64,000 nt of DNA from Vibrio sp. CB1-14 (GTDB taxonomy: Bacteria; Pseudomonadota; Gammaproteobacteria; Enterobacterales; Vibrionaceae). Below are positions 34,977-44,075 of the stretch, piece by piece. Each line of letters opens with the position of its first letter. Within the stretch, counting starts at the first letter, position 1. The notes beneath the pieces were generated by a model. That model was not told where the DNA came from. It did not search any database and worked only from the letters and a program-made list of their open reading frames with translations. The stretch covers positions 806,001 to 870,000 of the forward strand of contig NZ_CP115921.1 of NCBI RefSeq assembly GCF_040412085.2. Direction: 5' to 3'. The translations under genes and the position numbers were made by a program.

Positions 34977-35918
34977 ATGGATGAAATTTGCAAGTTTGCG
35001 CCAGAGTTGTGCATCCGTCCCTCTAATGATGCAAATCAACAAGCAGACAACCTGTTGAATTGGATTCAGGCTTATGATCAGATCACCGACGGTGGGTATC
35101 ATGGACGAATTATTGAGCGTTGTTTTTCCAATGTTCATGTGTTTCGTGAAGAGAGCAATCGCGGTTTAAGGCAGGATTGCCAAGTCACTAAAGGTGGGTT
35201 GTGGTTGGGGTTAAGTGCGACCGATAAGTCTCTTTATCTCAATCATCACCAGAAAGGCGCTGACGATATGTTGCTTCGTGCGAGCGGACTGGACTTTGAA
35301 CTGGTTACGCCGGAAGACTTTTCTATTTACGGCGTGGTGCTGGACCAGCAAGCTTTAGGCTCTATTCTCGACCAGATGGATATCGAGATAGACAGTTTGG
35401 CAATGCTCAACCAAGTGGTATCGACGCCTCATGCTTATCAATTGAAAGCCTATCTATCGATATTACTATCGAATCAACCGGTGCGTTGGTCTTGCGATAC
35501 ACATGAATCATTACTTTTGGATTTTGTCGCGGATGTTATTGACTCGTCTAGCGGTGGCAACGATTCAATGGAGCCTTTGTATCAACGTGCCAAAGTCATG
35601 AAGCGGGTGAAGCAAACATTAGAGAGTCGTGATTGGTCTCATCCAATGACCATCAGCGAGCTTTGCAGTGCCGTACATGTGAGTCGTCGAACGTTGCAAA
35701 ACACGTTTCACTCTTGTTGTGGCATGTCGCCCCACCAATTTCTGTTGCGAGTTAGGTTGAACCAAGCTCGCAGGGCTTTACTCACTAGTGACGGCGAACA
35801 TTCCGTCTATGATATCGCGTTCAAGCATGGCTTCTTTCACTTAGGGCTTTTTGCCGGTAACTACAAAAAGCTGTTTGGTGAGAGTCCTTCTGCGACGCTC
35901 GCTCAAGCATCGGTTTAG
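34977..35918 (+). CDS. AraC-family activator, EutR-like
   Basis: A 313-residue regulator with a C-terminal AraC double HTH (about residues 215-310: PMTISELCSAVHVSRRTLQNTFHSCCGMSPHQFLLRVRLNQARRALL). The N-terminal half is a cupin-like ligand domain. EutR of enterobacteria responds to ethanolamine plus adenosylcobalamin, and the position facing eutB supports the same role. I start at ATG 34977, which has AAGGAG 9 nt upstream; the frame open from 34731 overlaps eutB on the other strand and has no ribosome site. Confidence 0.85.
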   Translation: MDEICKFAPELCIRPSNDANQQADNLLNWIQAYDQITDGGYHGRIIERCFSNVHVFREESNRGLRQDCQVTKGGLWLGLSATDKSLYLNHHQKGADDMLLRASGLDFELVTPEDFSIYGVVLDQQALGSILDQMDIEIDSLAMLNQVVSTPHAYQLKAYLSILLSNQPVRWSCDTHESLLLDFVADVIDSSSGGNDSMEPLYQRAKVMKRVKQTLESRDWSHPMTISELCSAVHVSRRTLQNTFHSCCGMSPHQFLLRVRLNQARRALLTSDGEHSVYDIAFKHGFFHLGLFAGNYKKLFGESPSATLAQASV

Positions 35919-36029
35919 CCGAAATATCGAACACACTCTGTTAATCGATGATTCCCTTTTGTTTGTTGATGGAACAAGAGCCATTAAAAACTACACTTAA
36001 GCAATCTGCTAGCTACTGGATGCTTACTG

Positions 36030-37007
36030 ATGATCACTATAAACAATCAATATCTTCATATAATCGCCATCATCTTGACTGGCTGCTCTTTGAACTCAGA
36101 GGTTTTTGCAAGTGAGAAGCTTAATGATTACGAAGGATCGGCCAGTATCACTCAAGGTCTTGCAGCAACTGTGGAAGCCAATCTTTTTGAGTGCAAAAAT
36201 GGTAGAAGCCGTGTTGCAGGTGTTGGTGAGATTACCGACTCTAAAGGCAAGACTTGGACAGTTCCCGCAGAAAACCAATTTGGCTCTGCAACAAAAGCGG
36301 TCGACTTGTATGAAGAGTGCGCCAAAATTACCCCTAATGGTATTGCGGACGTAGATGAAGATCTTGTGCCTGTGGTCGTTATCGATGCCGACGGACAAGA
36401 AGTGACAGGCTATATATTCGCCGACAACTACTTTGAGTTATACATTAATGGCCAACTCGTCGCGGTAGATTCGGTGCCGTTCACCCCGTTTAACTCTAGT
36501 ATCGTAAAGTTTAAGGTAAACAAGCCATACACGATTGCTGTAAAAGTCATTGATTGGGAAGAGAACCTTGGTTTAGGGACAGAAAACAACCGCGGTAAGG
36601 CATTTCATCCGGGAGATGGTGGTTTTATCGCGAGCTTTAGCGATGGCACCGTGACAAATTCTGACTGGCAGGCGCAAACGTTTTATACCTCTCCAATCTA
36701 TGATTTGGCCTGTTTGAGTGAAGTTGAAGGAAAGCGTCTTTCGACTAATTGCACGACCGATGGCACAGATAATGGTGAAAATGCTTATGCCGCTCACTGG
36801 GAAGTACCGAGCAACTGGATGGAACCCGAGTTTGATTCAAACTCATGGCCGCAAGCGACACAATATTCAGAAAATGAAATTGGTGTAAACAACAAGAAGT
36901 CGTACATGAATTTCATTGAAAAGTTCAGTGGAGAGGGAGCGAACTTCATTTGGTCTACCAATGTAGTGCTCGATAACGAAGTTTTACTTCGATATGTAGT
37001 GAGATAG
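36030..37007 (+). CDS. Exported protein of unknown function (325 aa)
   Basis: A 325-residue acidic protein. The N-terminus is hydrophobic and ends in ILTGC (lipobox-like, Cys19), but it lacks the usual positive charges; a signal peptidase I site after VFA (about residue 27) is also possible. The mature protein is rich in beta-strand patterns, with segments such as FADNYFELYINGQLVAVD and YTIAVKVIDWEENLGLG that recall galactose-binding or jelly-roll carbohydrate domains. Five cysteines remain after the signal. I do not recognise a named family. The gene stands alone. Confidence 0.7.
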   Translation: MITINNQYLHIIAIILTGCSLNSEVFASEKLNDYEGSASITQGLAATVEANLFECKNGRSRVAGVGEITDSKGKTWTVPAENQFGSATKAVDLYEECAKITPNGIADVDEDLVPVVVIDADGQEVTGYIFADNYFELYINGQLVAVDSVPFTPFNSSIVKFKVNKPYTIAVKVIDWEENLGLGTENNRGKAFHPGDGGFIASFSDGTVTNSDWQAQTFYTSPIYDLACLSEVEGKRLSTNCTTDGTDNGENAYAAHWEVPSNWMEPEFDSNSWPQATQYSENEIGVNNKKSYMNFIEKFSGEGANFIWSTNVVLDNEVLLRYVVR

Positions 37008-37027
37008 TTTGGTGGTATATGGCGTAT

Positions 37028-38287
37028 TCAGTCGGCCACAGTTTTTATCTCATTTGTCGTAGTGCGGTGCTCCCTGAACAATGTCGATGTCGCAGTGAGT
37101 ATCACGCCACATAAGAGCCAAGCGCTGCTGACTCCCCAACGTTCTGCGATATAACTAAGTAGAAGTGAGCTTAACACTGCGCCTCCAGTGACAACGAATG
37201 AGTGAATAGAAATCATTGTTGAGCGATGCTGAGAGGCTGTACTGGTGTTAAGTAACACTTTTTCTGAACTGCTTCCTATTGTGAACCAAAAGAAGAACAG
37301 CAGGTAATAGGTAGCAAAGGTGCTGATACTTGCTGTTTGGGACAGTATGATAAGTAGGGATCCCGATAAGGCTCGGCTTGCCATCAACAGCCTAAGGTGA
37401 GAGCCTTTCAAAAGCCTTAATATGCTCACGGCGGCGAGTGATGACAGTGCCGCCACAGCGAGATAACCGGCCGCGATGCCTCCAAATAAGCGGGTATCCG
37501 CTCCCTCACCGTTAGACTCTAAGAGTGCAGCTAAAAAAGGCTGCCAAAAATTTTCCAAACTGATTAGCACCATTCCGTAGATACATGCGGTTTGAAGCAA
37601 TCGCCTTAATTGAGTGTTTTTCAGAGCGTTGTGAATTGCAGCGCTAACGATTTGGTTTGCTTCAATTGTGGTGTCTGGATGAGAGTGCTTTGTCTTTGAC
37701 GGGTCTTTGATGAGCAGTGCGGTCAGAATGATGAGCCCAATATTGCCGATTAGAGTGGCGACAATATTGAGGTCGTATGGACTGTTAGCGCTATGAAGAA
37801 CAGCTATACCTATATTTGGCAAAAGCCCGCCTAGATAGGCGCCAATAGCAAGCCCGAGCGTTGTCATTAGATTGACGATGGCCGATGCGCTGTGAAAGGT
37901 CTTTGTTCCTGATGAAGCCTGAAAATAGTCATAAAACCAAGCGTCAAGGGTACCGGAGTAGACGGCTCGAGCCGCACCTAAAATTATCGCGGTTAAGCAA
38001 AAGGTTTGGATGTTAGCTGCGAAGTAAAGACTGATCGCTCCGACAAGGTTGAGAAGTAACGACAATAGATAGGTGAGTTTTCGCCCATATTTATCTGCAA
38101 GGCTACCTAAAGGGATCTCTAGTACTGCCGTTGCTCCAACCCAAACCGCCATCACAATACCGACTTCTTTCAGAGTCAATCCATGAAACTGAAATATCAG
38201 AATGAGCACAGGAACCAGCATACCGACGACCGCCCAGTGGCAAGCTTGATGAATGGCATAGTGTCGTGTGAGGATTTCCTTTGTCAC
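37028..38287 (-). CDS. MFS transporter of unknown substrate
   Basis: A major facilitator of about 419 residues with 12 spans. The motif A loop is GSLADKYGRKLTYLLS after span 2. I prefer the GTG at 38287, which has AAGGAACAT upstream and begins VTKEILTRHYAIHQACHW, close to span 1. The frame continues to 38365 with a basic 26-residue leader not expected in this family. It is divergent from the XRE regulator at 38452, which may control it. Confidence 0.8.
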   Translation of the reverse strand: MTKEILTRHYAIHQACHWAVVGMLVPVLILIFQFHGLTLKEVGIVMAVWVGATAVLEIPLGSLADKYGRKLTYLLSLLLNLVGAISLYFAANIQTFCLTAIILGAARAVYSGTLDAWFYDYFQASSGTKTFHSASAIVNLMTTLGLAIGAYLGGLLPNIGIAVLHSANSPYDLNIVATLIGNIGLIILTALLIKDPSKTKHSHPDTTIEANQIVSAAIHNALKNTQLRRLLQTACIYGMVLISLENFWQPFLAALLESNGEGADTRLFGGIAAGYLAVAALSSLAAVSILRLLKGSHLRLLMASRALSGSLLIILSQTASISTFATYYLLFFFWFTIGSSSEKVLLNTSTASQHRSTMISIHSFVVTGGAVLSSLLLSYIAERWGVSSAWLLCGVILTATSTLFREHRTTTNEIKTVAD

Positions 38288-38451
38288 AGCATGTTCCTTT
38301 TGTTTGACTTTCTCTGTACAAATAAACTTCGATTTGAGATCCCTGTGGCTAAATAGGTATCGCAATAGTGGACTCTTTGGCTAATAGTTCATGTAAAGGT
38401 TATTGATGTGATACTTTAGGGGTCTTTATATGAGCCGAGGATCAGGCAATC

Positions 38452-39219
38452 ATGGAAAGCCGACTAGCACAGGAAGTGTGTGCACTAATCAAAGCGGAAC
38501 TTAAGCGAAGTAAACTGCCTTACCGAGTTTTGGGGGAGCGTTTAGGTGTCTCGGAAGTGAGCGTGAAACGAATGCTGAATAGTCACCAGTCCTTGTCGGT
38601 GGAGCGTTTGATTGCCATTTCTGAGAATCTAGATATGCCGCTATCAAAGCTCATCGCGAAGGCTGAAAAGAATCTATCGCGCATTCCGTTGTTTACTAAA
38701 GAGCAAGACTTGGCATTTTTTAACTACCCACCACTGTTCACTCTATGGACAGAATTAACAGAGAACCGAAGCCTAAATGAGATTCAAGACAGGCATCAAC
38801 TGACATCAGCGTCGCTGTATCGTTATCTTCGAATGCTTGAAGACGTTGGTTTGGTCACTTTGGATATCCACGGCAGCCCTAATCTCAACGTACCTACCCA
38901 TACTGCATTTGAGCAAGGCGCTAAGTATCCGGTGTTTTTCACCAGCCAAGTTCTGAATCGACTTCAACAACGAGTGATTAACTTGCCTGCCAATGATGAT
39001 CAGGCTTTTTTGACAATGGTAAAAGCGGAGCTGACACACGAAGAGTTTGCAGCAATCAACAAAAAGCTGGAAGACTGGATGTTCACATTGCTTGGCGATA
39101 GCCAAAATCAGCAGTCAAGAAAAGGACTTAATGTGCGTCCTTACACGTTTGGTTTTATGGGCGCACAAGGGGCGTTTCATGATGAGTTGCCGCTGATACC
39201 TAACCTATCACAGTCGTAA
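38452..39219 (+). CDS. XRE-type regulator with C-terminal winged-helix region
   Basis: A 255-residue DNA-binding protein. The N-terminal XRE HTH (about residues 15-70) reads LPYRVLGERLGVSEVSVKRMLNSHQSLSVERLIAISENL. A second region (about 100-140: RSLNEIQDRHQLTSASLYRYLRMLEDVGLV) looks like a winged helix, and the C-terminus resembles no sensor I know. It is divergent from an MFS gene and 165 bp away. Confidence 0.78.
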   Translation: MESRLAQEVCALIKAELKRSKLPYRVLGERLGVSEVSVKRMLNSHQSLSVERLIAISENLDMPLSKLIAKAEKNLSRIPLFTKEQDLAFFNYPPLFTLWTELTENRSLNEIQDRHQLTSASLYRYLRMLEDVGLVTLDIHGSPNLNVPTHTAFEQGAKYPVFFTSQVLNRLQQRVINLPANDDQAFLTMVKAELTHEEFAAINKKLEDWMFTLLGDSQNQQSRKGLNVRPYTFGFMGAQGAFHDELPLIPNLSQS

Positions 39220-39290
39220 AGAGCTTGTTCGATTAGATAGACAGCGGCTGGTTTGACTCAGAAAGGTGAAGAGCCTGAGGGGCTGCGTCT

Positions 39291-39875
39291 TTAGAGGTGC
39301 TGATTCAGGTGCTCTTCAAATCGAGCAAAGTCCTTGTCGATATCGCCATTTTTCATCACGTCATAAGCCGCAAAGGTTGGCATGGCTTTCATACCAAAGA
39401 AGCGGAAGTTGGCGTGCATGTGGAACATGAGGTCATCAACACTTTTACCTTGGAAAAGGTATTCAGACTCATCATTGAACGACTCTTCCGGTGCGTTGAA
39501 CGTTAATGACAGCATGTACTTAGAATTAGTTTGCGTGCCACCTGTGCCGTAGTTCTTCTTAGGCTCAGCTTCTGAGCGACCATCAAACAAACACAAGTCA
39601 CCACCCATACCCGCAGTAAACACGTCGTCCATGTACTTTTTAAAGCTCCAAGGTACGGTCATCCAGTTCACTGGTGACTGAACGATCACTCGAACTGCCC
39701 ATTTGAAGTTCTCCAATTGTGCCGGTACATCAATTTCTTCTTGCATCGTCACTACGCGAGTCTGGTGGCTTTTCGCCTCCAATAGCGTGACCGCTTTGTC
39801 GACCAGAGTGGCGTTAAGTTTGCCCTCAGAGAATGGATAAGGCTGGTATGCATTGATAATAAGTACATTGCTCAT
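39291..39875 (-). CDS. mdaB: NADPH quinone reductase MdaB
   Basis: A 194-residue flavodoxin-fold NAD(P)H:quinone oxidoreductase of the MdaB family. FAD/NADPH-binding segments are visible: NVLIINAYQPYPFSEGKLN at the start, FKWAVRVIVQSPVNWMTVPWSFKKYMDDVF in the middle, and GMGGDLCLFDGRSE. It reduces quinones by two electrons and protects against oxidative stress. Direct AGTAACCT repeats upstream hint at HxlR-type control. Confidence 0.9.
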   Translation of the reverse strand: MSNVLIINAYQPYPFSEGKLNATLVDKAVTLLEAKSHQTRVVTMQEEIDVPAQLENFKWAVRVIVQSPVNWMTVPWSFKKYMDDVFTAGMGGDLCLFDGRSEAEPKKNYGTGGTQTNSKYMLSLTFNAPEESFNDESEYLFQGKSVDDLMFHMHANFRFFGMKAMPTFAAYDVMKNGDIDKDFARFEEHLNQHL

Positions 39876-39940
39876 GGGTGTTGACCTCTAAATCTCACTA
39901 CGGCTTGGGAACTGCCCCTAACGCCTTGGTGGTATATTAA

Positions 39941-39984
39941 AGTAACCTGGAGTTTGTTTGCAATTAGTATACTTTTAGTAACCT
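39941..39984 (-). promoter_or_regulatory. Direct repeats upstream of mdaB
   Basis: AGTAACCT occurs at 39941-39948 and 39977-39984, exactly 36 bp apart, 66-110 bp before the mdaB start. The spacing equals that of the repeats before the FrnE-like gene. Confidence 0.4.
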
Positions 39985-40043
39985 AAAAATAGTGCCAATG
40001 GCGCTATCTGAAAACGGCGGGCGTTCCTGAGTTTGGTGACTGT

Positions 40044-40889
40044 TTAGTCTAACGGTGGCGCAAAGCAGTATTCTGCAGATTCATAACGTACTTGCTGTTT
40101 ATAGAGGTCTTGTAATTTGCGCTTACTATCTATTGTTGAGGTTGGCGAGTGACTCCAAAGCTGGCAAGCGTAACGGTTTAGCGCTTGGCGTTGTTGTATC
40201 CACGATGCGGAGAAAAGTGGGTTGGCTTGGGAGTGCGCAAGGGAGCGAAATTCAAAGTAAACGGTGCGGCGTTGTGTTTGTTCGGTAAGGGGGGATGAGC
40301 GATGCAAAAGCATAACGTCGTGAATGACGATGTCACCGGCTTTGGCTGTGACTTCGGTACTTGCTATGTCGTTTTGTTGCCAACGACGCGTGATTTCACA
40401 AACGGAATCCGAGCTCAGATGCGAGTGTGGGATGACTTGCAATGCACCTTGTTGATGTTTGGAGTCATCGAGGTACAGACCAACAGTAAAGATTCGAGAC
40501 TCTCTTTGGTAATTCATGTCTCTGTGCCAATTAATGTTCTGGTTATCACCTTTGTGTTTGATGAGCAGTGATTCGTAGATAGGAATGGCCTCACCTTCAA
40601 CTAGGGTTTGTACTGTTTGTTGCAGAGCTGGAAGCCCAAGTAGCTGAACGAAGGTAGGTGTATCGAAAGAAAACAAGTTGTTTATTCTGGTGATAAAATT
40701 TTGGTCGCCTTGATGGAGAGTGGCAACGTTGTTCACCAAGCCATCAAATTGCGCATTCTCCAGTAGCTGTTGCTGCAAAGTGTCGTAAGACTGACGTAAG
40801 TCTCGAAGCAGTGACGTAGGAATGGCATTTTTTAGCACCAAATAACCGCGCTCGTCGAAGGTTGCTACTTGTTTGCTTGAAATGGTCAC
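40044..40889 (-). CDS. Phytanoyl-CoA dioxygenase (PhyH) family oxygenase
   Basis: A 281-residue Fe(II)/2-oxoglutarate-dependent oxygenase. The metal-binding HxD is in NINWHRDMNYQRES, the distal histidine is in VIHDVMLLHRSSPL, and an arginine for 2-oxoglutarate follows (TQRRTVYFEFR). The N-terminal FDERGYLVLKNAIPTSLLRDLRQ is typical of the family. Members hydroxylate lipids, amino acids, ectoine or mitomycin-like substrates; context gives no clue here. It lies downstream of a TetR gene but a terminator separates them. Confidence 0.82.
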   Translation of the reverse strand: MTISSKQVATFDERGYLVLKNAIPTSLLRDLRQSYDTLQQQLLENAQFDGLVNNVATLHQGDQNFITRINNLFSFDTPTFVQLLGLPALQQTVQTLVEGEAIPIYESLLIKHKGDNQNINWHRDMNYQRESRIFTVGLYLDDSKHQQGALQVIPHSHLSSDSVCEITRRWQQNDIASTEVTAKAGDIVIHDVMLLHRSSPLTEQTQRRTVYFEFRSLAHSQANPLFSASWIQQRQALNRYACQLWSHSPTSTIDSKRKLQDLYKQQVRYESAEYCFAPPLD

Positions 40890-40913
40890 TGTGATAGTCC
40901 TTTAGTGCGTAAA

Positions 40914-40937
40914 AAAAGCAGCTTTAGGGCTGCTTTT
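40914..40937 (-). terminator. Terminator of the tetR gene
   Basis: On the minus strand AAAAGCAGC, a 6-nt loop and GCTGCTTTT run into a total of seven T residues, just after the TetR stop. Confidence 0.88.
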
Positions 40938-40949
40938 AAAAGGTTCTGT

Positions 40950-41672
40950 TTACATTGGGCATTCGCCCCAATCGCACTTAACATGGTAGACGAGATCAGA
41001 AACTTTGCTTGGTTTGAGCCGATCTTGCTCTGTTATTTGTAGCTTGTGTGCGGTCAATTGTTCGAAAAGTTGCCAGTGTTTGAGTAGGCACTCATCATCG
41101 ACTTGAGTCACTTCCGACCAAGCTTCTTTTAGCATTGGCATCATGCACGCAGAGCCATACGCATAGAGCATCATTTGCCATTTGAGCTCATGCATATTGA
41201 ACTGCTCGCTTTCACTGCGACCTTGGTTGTATTCACTCACCAATGCCATCACGATACATTCAATTTCCCCTTTGCTATCAATAAAGTAGTCGAAGAACTC
41301 GTTTTCTTGACGCATCGCATCGGCGATTAATTGCATTGGCTGGCGGTTGATCAGCAAGTTGGCCAGCATTTCAGTCGCAAATCGATATAGCTTGATGTTC
41401 GCTGGTGTATCTTCGGGTAGCTGCGAGAGAAGGTGCATGATGTACTTTTGCATATACGCATGCATATGGTCACTGATGCCATACCAGATCTGCTCTTTGC
41501 TGCCAAAGTGGTGGCGAATTAGGCTGTGAGATACCCCTGCGCGATCGCTGATATTGCGAATCGATACGCGTTCGTAACCAAGTTCACAGAACATGTCTGC
41601 GGCGACCGTCATGATCAGGTTTTTCGTCTCTTCTGCCGCCATGGCGCTGCGACGACCTTTTTTCTTCTCCAC
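40950..41672 (-). CDS. TetR-family repressor of the RND operon
   Basis: A 240-residue TetR regulator. The N-terminal HTH reads MFCELGYERVSIRNISDRAGVSHSLIRHHFGSKEQIWYGI; the rest is a helical ligand domain. The start is a GTG with AAGG 7 nt upstream. It is divergent from the RND efflux operon with three repeated ACTGCAC sites between, so it probably represses that operon until a pump substrate binds. Confidence 0.87.
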   Translation of the reverse strand: MEKKKGRRSAMAAEETKNLIMTVAADMFCELGYERVSIRNISDRAGVSHSLIRHHFGSKEQIWYGISDHMHAYMQKYIMHLLSQLPEDTPANIKLYRFATEMLANLLINRQPMQLIADAMRQENEFFDYFIDSKGEIECIVMALVSEYNQGRSESEQFNMHELKWQMMLYAYGSACMMPMLKEAWSEVTQVDDECLLKHWQLFEQLTAHKLQITEQDRLKPSKVSDLVYHVKCDWGECPM

Positions 41673-41832
41673 TCGATACCTTTTTAATTAATCATTCCTA
41701 TACAGGGTACTGAATTACCTACCTATCGACAAGATGCACATCAGCTGGGCCGCATAATGCCGTAAATCTACTGAAACCGGGGTTTGAGGGTTTCTTTATA
41801 ACCAAAAGTGATGAAGTTCATCGAAAAAAATT

Positions 41833-41921
41833 ATACTGCACGCATGTGCAGCATGTATTGATCTCTTTCAAATTATACATATACTGCACAATTGTAAAGT
41901 TAATTTACTGCACGCCCGTAA
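41833..41921. promoter_or_regulatory. Three TetR-type operators before the RND operon
   Basis: ACTGCAC recurs at 41835, 41883 and 41907, spaced 48 and 24 bp. Each sits in a TAC-N9-GTR frame: TACTGCACGCATGTG, TACTGCACAATTGTA, TACTGCACGCCCGTA. The third extends to a TTTAC-N9-GTAAA palindrome. They cover the 110 bp before the first efflux gene. Confidence 0.7.
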
Positions 41922-41943
41922 AATATAATTTGGGATAAATATT

Positions 41944-43017
41944 ATGAAAACCCATCGTCTATTCAAAACTGCCAGTATGCTGGTCCTGCCCTTGTTGGCA
42001 GTCGTCGGCCTTTCTGGTTGTAATCAAGCTCAATCAGAAATCAATGAACCGGTCATTAAGCCCGTCAAAGTGGTTCAGGTGCCTGAGCTCAACTTTGCTC
42101 CTGTTAGCAGTTACCTAGCACAAGTTGATGCAACAGATCGTGCTCAACTTTCTTTTCAGGTGGCGGGACAGATTTCGTCTATAGACGTCAAAATGGGTGA
42201 AGCCATTAAGAAAGGTGAAATCTTAGCGACGCTCGATCCGACCGACTATCAAGTGGCACTTGACGCCAAGCAAGCAGAATTCGATCTTGCCGAATCCCAG
42301 TGGAAGCGAGCAAAGCAGCTGTTTGCTAAAAAGCTTATTAGTGCCGATGAGTTCGATCGCAACGAAACTCAATATAAAGCGGCACAAGCCTCACTCGCAC
42401 AAGCAAAAGCGGATCTTGGTTACACCCAAATTATCGCCCCATTTGATGGTGTGGTCTCTTTAACCTACCAAAAGCCCTTTGAAGTCGTTGGTGCCAAACA
42501 ACCCATTTTGAATCTAATTAGCAGTGATGATCTCGATGTCACCTTCACTATCCCTGTAAGAGAAGTGAAGGCGATGACGCTAGAGGAGCTGAAAAATCAG
42601 CACTTTTTTGTGACGTTGGATAGCCATCGTAATCAACGTATTGAAGCAAGGTTCCGTGAGATTGCTATGCAGCCAGATCTTGATACCAATAGCTATGCAG
42701 CGGCAGTAACAATGGTTAAACCACATAACATCAATGTGTTGTCAGGCATGTCTGGTCTGGTGCATATCCAAAGCGAAGCCAAAGAGCGCGCTTTTTCGCT
42801 ACCTGCGAGCGCGTGGATAAGTCAGCAAGAGAGCAGTGGCAAAGTTTGGCGTTTTGACCCGATGACAGAGCAAATCAACCAAATCCAACTTTCAACCAAT
42901 GAAAACGGCGCAGTGACAGCAGGCTTGCAGCAAGGTGACCAAATAGTGGTCGCAGGCGCTGCAAACTTAGTTGAGGGACAGCGAGTAAAACTATGGACAC
43001 GTGAGGGTGGTATCTAG
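41944..43017 (+). CDS. RND efflux periplasmic adaptor, first
   Basis: A 357-residue membrane fusion protein. It has a lipoprotein signal ending LSGC (Cys26), so it is anchored to the inner membrane facing the periplasm. The biotinyl-lipoyl motif is split around a helical hairpin: VAGQISSIDVKMGEAIKKGEILATLD before, and APFDGVVSLTYQKPFEVVGAKQPILNL after. It links the RND pump to an outer-membrane channel. It overlaps the next adaptor gene by 1 nt. Two-adaptor systems resemble V. cholerae VexIJK. Confidence 0.88.
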   Translation: MKTHRLFKTASMLVLPLLAVVGLSGCNQAQSEINEPVIKPVKVVQVPELNFAPVSSYLAQVDATDRAQLSFQVAGQISSIDVKMGEAIKKGEILATLDPTDYQVALDAKQAEFDLAESQWKRAKQLFAKKLISADEFDRNETQYKAAQASLAQAKADLGYTQIIAPFDGVVSLTYQKPFEVVGAKQPILNLISSDDLDVTFTIPVREVKAMTLEELKNQHFFVTLDSHRNQRIEARFREIAMQPDLDTNSYAAAVTMVKPHNINVLSGMSGLVHIQSEAKERAFSLPASAWISQQESSGKVWRFDPMTEQINQIQLSTNENGAVTAGLQQGDQIVVAGAANLVEGQRVKLWTREGGI

Positions 43018-44075
43018 TGAAAAAGTCAATTATTGCCATCGGTCTCGCATCGCTAGCGTTAACGGGTTGCTACTCGGATATCACCGTTCGTGAACGTGCC
43101 CCTTTGATGGTGGAGTCCATTGAGGTATCTAAGCCTGTAGAGCAGCAATATCGTGAGTTTAAAGGTCAAGTTGTGACTGCGGAGCAAACCAAGCTGTCAT
43201 TTCGCATTCAAGGTGAAATAGCCCATTTGCTTGTAAAACCGGGTCAATCGGTGAAGAAGGGTCAGGTTGTTGCCAAGCTGGATGATGAAAAACTTCAGCA
43301 GCAATATCGTGATGCTCTGGCTCAATATGAGCTGGCGACTAAGCAATTGCGTCGAGGTACGGAGCTTTACGCGCGTGACATGATTTCAAACTCTGAATTG
43401 GATGAGTTGACTTCAAACCGTCAACTAGCGAAAGCGCAGTACCAAAACATCCAACATCAAATTCAGTACACCAGTCTAAAAGCACCGTTTTCCGGTGTCG
43501 TGGCCGAAGTGAGCAAAGAGCGTTTTGAGAACGTTGGTCCAGGTGAAACTGTGGTGTCCATTTATCAGGATGACAAAGTCTATGTGAAGATCAGTCTTTC
43601 TGACCACATTCTAGCGTCTATTACCCCACAAGCTCAGCGCAATGCTTATCAGCCGCGTGCTTTTTTCTCTGGGGTTGAAGACAGTTTCATCATGTCTTAC
43701 CTGGAACATTCTAGCGAGCCTGATGCGCAAAGCCGAGCCTATGAATTGTGGCTGCAAATGCCTCAGCCAAAAGCAAAGATTTTGCCGGGAACCAGCGTGT
43801 CTGTTCATGTTGATATGGTGGCCGCTGGTTTGAGCACGATTCAAGGTTATCAACTGCCTATGACGGTGCTAGAAGCAGGCTTTGAGCCGCAACAGTTTTA
43901 CGTTTGGAAGCATGAAGATGGTGTAGCAATGAAAACACCCGTGCGTGTCGATCAGGTGAATAGCTTTGGCGTGATTGTCGATTCTGGCGTTGCTCAAGGT
44001 GATGTTCTAATTAGCTCAAGTTTGAGAAAGCTCAGAGATGGCGAAGCAGTAGCACTCATGGAGAACAATAAGTAA
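43017..44075 (+). CDS. RND efflux periplasmic adaptor, second
   Basis: A 352-residue membrane fusion lipoprotein (lipobox LTGC, Cys18). The lipoyl halves are IQGEIAHLLVKPGQSVKKGQVVAKLD and APFSGVVAEVSKERFENVGPGETVV, separated by a helical hairpin. It starts at GTG 43017 in a TAGTG overlap with the first adaptor and ends in TAATG with the pump gene. It probably forms mixed hexamers with the first adaptor. Confidence 0.88.
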   Translation: MKKSIIAIGLASLALTGCYSDITVRERAPLMVESIEVSKPVEQQYREFKGQVVTAEQTKLSFRIQGEIAHLLVKPGQSVKKGQVVAKLDDEKLQQQYRDALAQYELATKQLRRGTELYARDMISNSELDELTSNRQLAKAQYQNIQHQIQYTSLKAPFSGVVAEVSKERFENVGPGETVVSIYQDDKVYVKISLSDHILASITPQAQRNAYQPRAFFSGVEDSFIMSYLEHSSEPDAQSRAYELWLQMPQPKAKILPGTSVSVHVDMVAAGLSTIQGYQLPMTVLEAGFEPQQFYVWKHEDGVAMKTPVRVDQVNSFGVIVDSGVAQGDVLISSSLRKLRDGEAVALMENNK

